Origin: Cercis canadensis
Lineage: Eukaryota > Streptophyta > Magnoliopsida > Fabales > Fabaceae
Length of the DNA: 64,000 bases
Reading direction: 5' to 3'
NCBI GenBank assembly: GCA_003255065.1
Contig: QAOA01006734.1
Location: forward strand, 1,348,117 to 1,412,116
Shown here: positions 60,301-64,000 of the stretch, piece after piece
Numbering within the stretch: the stretch's first letter is position 1
How the letters are laid out: each line of letters begins with the position of its first letter
Made by a program: the position numbers and the translations under genes
Notes under the pieces: generated by a model
What the model was told of the DNA's origin: nothing
What the model saw: only the letters and a program-made list of their open reading frames with translations
The model's database searches: none

Positions 60301-62466
60301 GTGGTAGGCTGTGCATTTTTGAAGTATGAAACCAAAGAACAGGCCCTTGCTGCCCTGGAGGCAATCAATGGAAAACATAAAATGGAGGTAGGTATTTATT
60401 TAAAGTGTTGGCTGAATTATTGAAATTAAATATTTTCTATGGTAGTAATGGAGCAGGTGTATAACATTTTGAATGTTGTGTTAAAAGCATGAGTAACATG
60501 TTTTTGGTTTCTTGTATATGGTAGAATGGAAGAGTACATGCTTTAAAAACACAATTACAATTCAAGTTGTAAATTGTGTTGCAGTATGTTCGATCTTCAA
60601 GCGGGCATTCAGCCACAAAATCATGTTGGTGAGGGATGTGAGCAGTTAATCATTTAACTCAGATGTCAATGTAGAAGCACAAATACTTATTGTATTATCT
60701 AAACTCTTAATCATTTTCTGGAATTAGAAATCTAAATATGGCTTTGTGCCTTAAATTGGATTGTATAAGATGTTCCAGGCTCAGGCTTGACTCATTATTT
60801 ATATGACAGGCTCGAACTGGATTCAAGCTTGGAAAGAGAAACTCAAGCTCTGCCCAGCAAGGCTTATATCGTTTGCATTAAATGAGCCCAACCTGAACGA
60901 AGCTCAAGCCTGGGATATTTAGACATGCACATGCACATGCACATGCACTTACACGCATAGGCATATATACTTAGACTTTCCAACATATTTAATATGTATA
61001 AAAACTCACCAGCTGCAAAGTGGAGCCCTCGTGGAGCATTTGCAAGTAGCAATTAAACTGTCATTTATGCATGCACAATCAATTAGATTTAAAAAAATTA
61101 GTTAGAGAATAATATCTCCTCCCAATAAGCAATTATTAACTGAGGTGAATGCTCAATTTCATTTGGACACTTATTTTCGTGGTGATATGTACATGAGTAA
61201 GTCGTTAATTTTATTATTGATGTGTAATAATATATAGTGATTATTGCCACAGACAATTAGATTGATCCAAAGATTTGCAACCTGATTATTATCTTTTCTT
61301 CTATAGGGATCAAGTGTTCCTCTGGTTGTCAAATGGGCTGATACTGAAAAGGAAAGGCAAGCTCGGAGGGCACAGAAAGCACAGTCCCAAGCTTCTAATG
61401 CCCCAAATACTGATGCTCAGCATCCGTCATTATTTGGAGCCTTGCCAATGGGTTATGTTCCCCCATATAATGGATATGGTTATCAGGTTGGTTTTAATGT
61501 GATACATTATATTAGTATTTGATATTAACTTAACATTTTTTTTTTTAATGCTTTTCATGTTTAAAATCTTGATGGAGGTGTGTGTGATGATAAATTCATA
61601 ATCTTGTTCCCTTGATAGGCCCCTGGGGCTTATGGACTCATGCCATACCGATTGCCACCATTGCAAAATCAACCTGGTTTCCATAATATGATACCTCACA
61701 TGAACCAAGGAAATGCATTGCGGCCTGACCTTGGCCCCAATATGAACCCTAGAAATTATCCCATGCCCACCGCAAGTTATGTTGGCACTTATCCTGCAGT
61801 GCCAGGTCTACAGCATCCAATGGCGTATCCCGGAGGAATGATAAGTCCAAGGCCTTTGAGTAGTTCTCCTGGCTCTGTTTCACCTGCAGGTGGGAGTAGC
61901 AACTCTGCTACATCTTCAGGTGGCAGTAAAAATTCTGGGAGTCAGCTTGAAGGTTATTATCTAAATCTATTGTTATATGTATTTATCTACATTGTGTGTG
62001 CATGCGGGTACATATATATTCATGAATTTCCATCACTTTCATTCCTTTAAACTTGAAAAGTTACTTCTTGGTGATAATTCTGCTCTTTATTTTATTTTCT
62101 GTGACTTAGGTCCACCAGGTGCCAATCTCTTTATTTATCACATACCTCAAGAATATGGAGATCAAGAGCTTGCAACTTCATTTCAACCATTTGGTAGGGT
62201 TTTGAGTGCTAAAGTTTTTGTTGATAAAGCAACCGGTGTAAGCAAATGTTTTGGTAAGTGCATGCTCCATTTATTAATGAATTTGATGGGTTTGCATGGA
62301 GCTTTGTCTTGTCTCTGATGAGCCCCTCCTGTTTACAGGTTTTGTTAGTTATGATTCCCCAGAAGCTGCACAAGCTGCTATTAGTATGATGAATGGATTC
62401 CAATTAGGTGGCAAGAAATTGAAGGTTCAGCTAAAGAGAGACAACAAACAGAGTAAGCCTTACTGA
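57368..62466 (+). CDS. CELF/Bruno-like RNA-binding protein, three RRMs (BRN1-like)
   Basis: Nine exons: 57368-57536, 57701-57783, 59850-59901, 60074-60199, 60308-60387, 61307-61486, 61619-61952, 62110-62253, 62339-62466, giving 431 residues. It has the CELF layout: RRM1 about 16-98 (RNP2 LFVGQV, RNP1 RGCCFLIC), RRM2 about 103-182 (LFIGML, KGCAFLKY), a long Gly/Pro/Met/Asn/Ser-rich linker, then RRM3 about 346-424 (LFIYHI, KCFGFVSY), ending KSKPY-like (NKQSKPY). Arabidopsis BRN1/RBP-DR1 (At4g03110) has this structure. BRN1 and BRN2 bind the SOC1 3' UTR and delay flowering, and RBP-DR1 has a defence role; similar roles here are inference. Intron 2 is about 2.1 kb. Confidence 0.93.
60922..60947. 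repeat. (CATGCA)n short tandem repeat
   Basis: Four copies of ACATGC in intron 5 of the RBP gene. Confidence 0.9.
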
Positions 62467-64000
62467 TGAAGCTGAGTAAGTAAGGGAACATTGTAGAATT
62501 CACATTGTAATTCACGGCCCATTTGATGTTAATACAATTTGTAATTTCTGTAACATGATAAAGTTCATTTAGACATTAATATTAATTTATTGATTTTTCC
62601 CTCGAAACGCCTGTTGATTGTATTATAACTTCACGGTTTCATCCAGGATAAGAGGATCACTATTTTTTTCTTTTTTGGCTCCCATAGTTCTCTTTTTCTT
62701 TCTCGTATTGACATGTGACCCTGAGGAGGTATTCTTTCATTTATTGGTGAACCTGTTATAGCTTGGTCTGAATTCTCAAATCTCAAGTGACGAATATACC
62801 CATGTCCTCTGTTTCAGTGTTTTGTAGTAATCGGCTAAACAATCTGTTTGTCAGATTCAGTACATGGGTTTCTTTTGGGCCGTAAATTCAACACATGGAT
62901 TGAGATCTGAGAAACTGGACACAATGGACGGTGGGTTTCAGGTTTTTGTTTGTTTTTTTTTCTCTATTATTATTAGCAAAAGAAAAAATTGTACAGTTGG
63001 CACTTGGTAGAATGTGGTAAAATGTGAGTTTAGTTACTTCTGTTTTTTTTTTTTATTTTTTATGGCCAAAAGGAAAAGATAATCTTTTTTTTTTTCCTTC
63101 TAAGTTAGAATGTTAGATTATATCATTAGTATAATTGATGTATTTATTTTTGTTTTATTATTTATATATATAAATTTATAGATTATAAATATAATAAGTC
63201 ACTAAATATAATTTAATCATAAAATTTTCAGATAATTTGCAAGAAAATTTAAATTAAAAACTTTTTTTTTTTTTTGTTTCGTAATAATCTGTGGGAGGAC
63301 AAGTTTGACGTTTCCGGAGGTTTTATTCATTGACGGCAAATTGACACCGTCAGCCTGGGGGTGATTGACTGTAATGCGTGTTGGATTTGGATTGGTTAGC
63401 ACTTATCATTTCCGTATACATTTAGTTTAATTCCACGTCACAAAGAAAAGGAAAGGATTGATCATAATTAGTAACTGTTGGTGAACTATAATCATGGTTA
63501 ACTAATCTATGGGCTCAAACTAAACATAAGCATAGCGTGTGAAAGCACTATCAATAATTCAATATCATAGATTCAGAACCACTCACCCTTGGCCCTTGGC
63601 CCTTGGCTTGGGTGTTACTAATAACTTGTCCTAAATAAGTTAGGTTTATTTGATTGCGATCTCATACCTATATCATATATGAATAATGAATATGGTGTCT
63701 GCCCAAAAAGTCAAGTTTGCCAAATTATCATAACTATTTGGTCCCAATCTTCTTATTTTTTTGGACATAAAAAATTTCCCTACTGGACATCCATGTTGAA
63801 AGTAACAAGTTGAAAGAATCCGGTAGCAAAATAAAAAATAGGAAGTTTCTTAGATACTTTTAGTATTTATGTTGTATGTCATACTACATAAAAATAACTA
63901 ATAAATGAATGACATGTGTACAAATTAACTATTTTTAAGTTTGTTTAAAAAATTAAATAAATTATATTTTATATCTAATAAAATATGAAAATTATGTATA
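62467..64000. other. Downstream of the RBP gene to window end
   Basis: Contains the RBP 3' untranslated region, several T-rich tracts and the AT-rich dispersed repeat copy C at the end. No gene recognised. Confidence 0.6.
63840..64000. repeat. AT-rich dispersed repeat family, copy C (truncated by window end)
   Basis: Follows the same segment order as copies A and B: CATACTACATAAAAATAACT, then a core resembling AACTATTTTTAAGTTTGTTT and TATCTAATAAAATATGAAAA. It runs off the window. Confidence 0.55.

Overview
The window is nuclear DNA of a flowering plant, most likely a eudicot. Genes are split by short AT-rich GT-AG introns, intergenic DNA is very AT-rich, and every recognisable protein is a plant family (YUCCA, ARF, DEG2, Bruno-like RBP, F-box, plant SDR). 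The species cannot be named from the sequence. The assembly has one 81-N gap (22782-22862) and five single Ns. Each single N sits between near-identical direct repeats or inside a homopolymer.

Layout. 1-6200: decayed transposon DNA. It holds a Mutator-like (MULE) transposase relic on the + strand facing a plant-mobile-domain (PMD) relic on the - strand, and the PMD relic is interrupted by an 857-bp hAT-like element with a perfect 8-bp target duplication. 7806-9338 and 11850-13835: a tandem pair of four-exon YUCCA-type flavin monooxygenases (+). 14566-22494: a 21-exon DEG2-type chloroplast protease (-) with two GC-AG introns. 22.5-29.3 kb: AT-rich intergenic DNA with MITE-like elements, diverged tandem repeats and GA/CT microsatellites. 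29309-35753: an ARF2-clade auxin response factor (+) with a recognisable tasiR-ARF target site. 36514-37394: a small, probably organelle-targeted protein (+). 38155-39636: a three-exon short-chain dehydrogenase (-). 41421-42347: an F-box protein (-). 44249-44320: tRNA-Pro(AGG) (-). 44620-49132: a BRCT-domain protein (+). 50516-54182: a nine-exon mitochondrial carrier (+). 57368-62466: a nine-exon, three-RRM CELF/Bruno-like RNA-binding protein (+).

Context. The order Bruno-like RBP, mitochondrial carrier, BRCT protein, SDR and probably the small organelle protein resembles, from memory, Arabidopsis At4g03110-At4g03150, which suggests an old conserved block. Auxin synthesis genes (YUCCA) and an auxin-response repressor (ARF2-like) lie about 16 kb apart; I see no sign that this is more than coincidence. 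I found no convincing new biological system. The most useful observations are the tasiR-ARF site, the two GC-AG introns, the hAT insertion with its footprint, the repeat families, and assembly duplications that could mislead promoter work.
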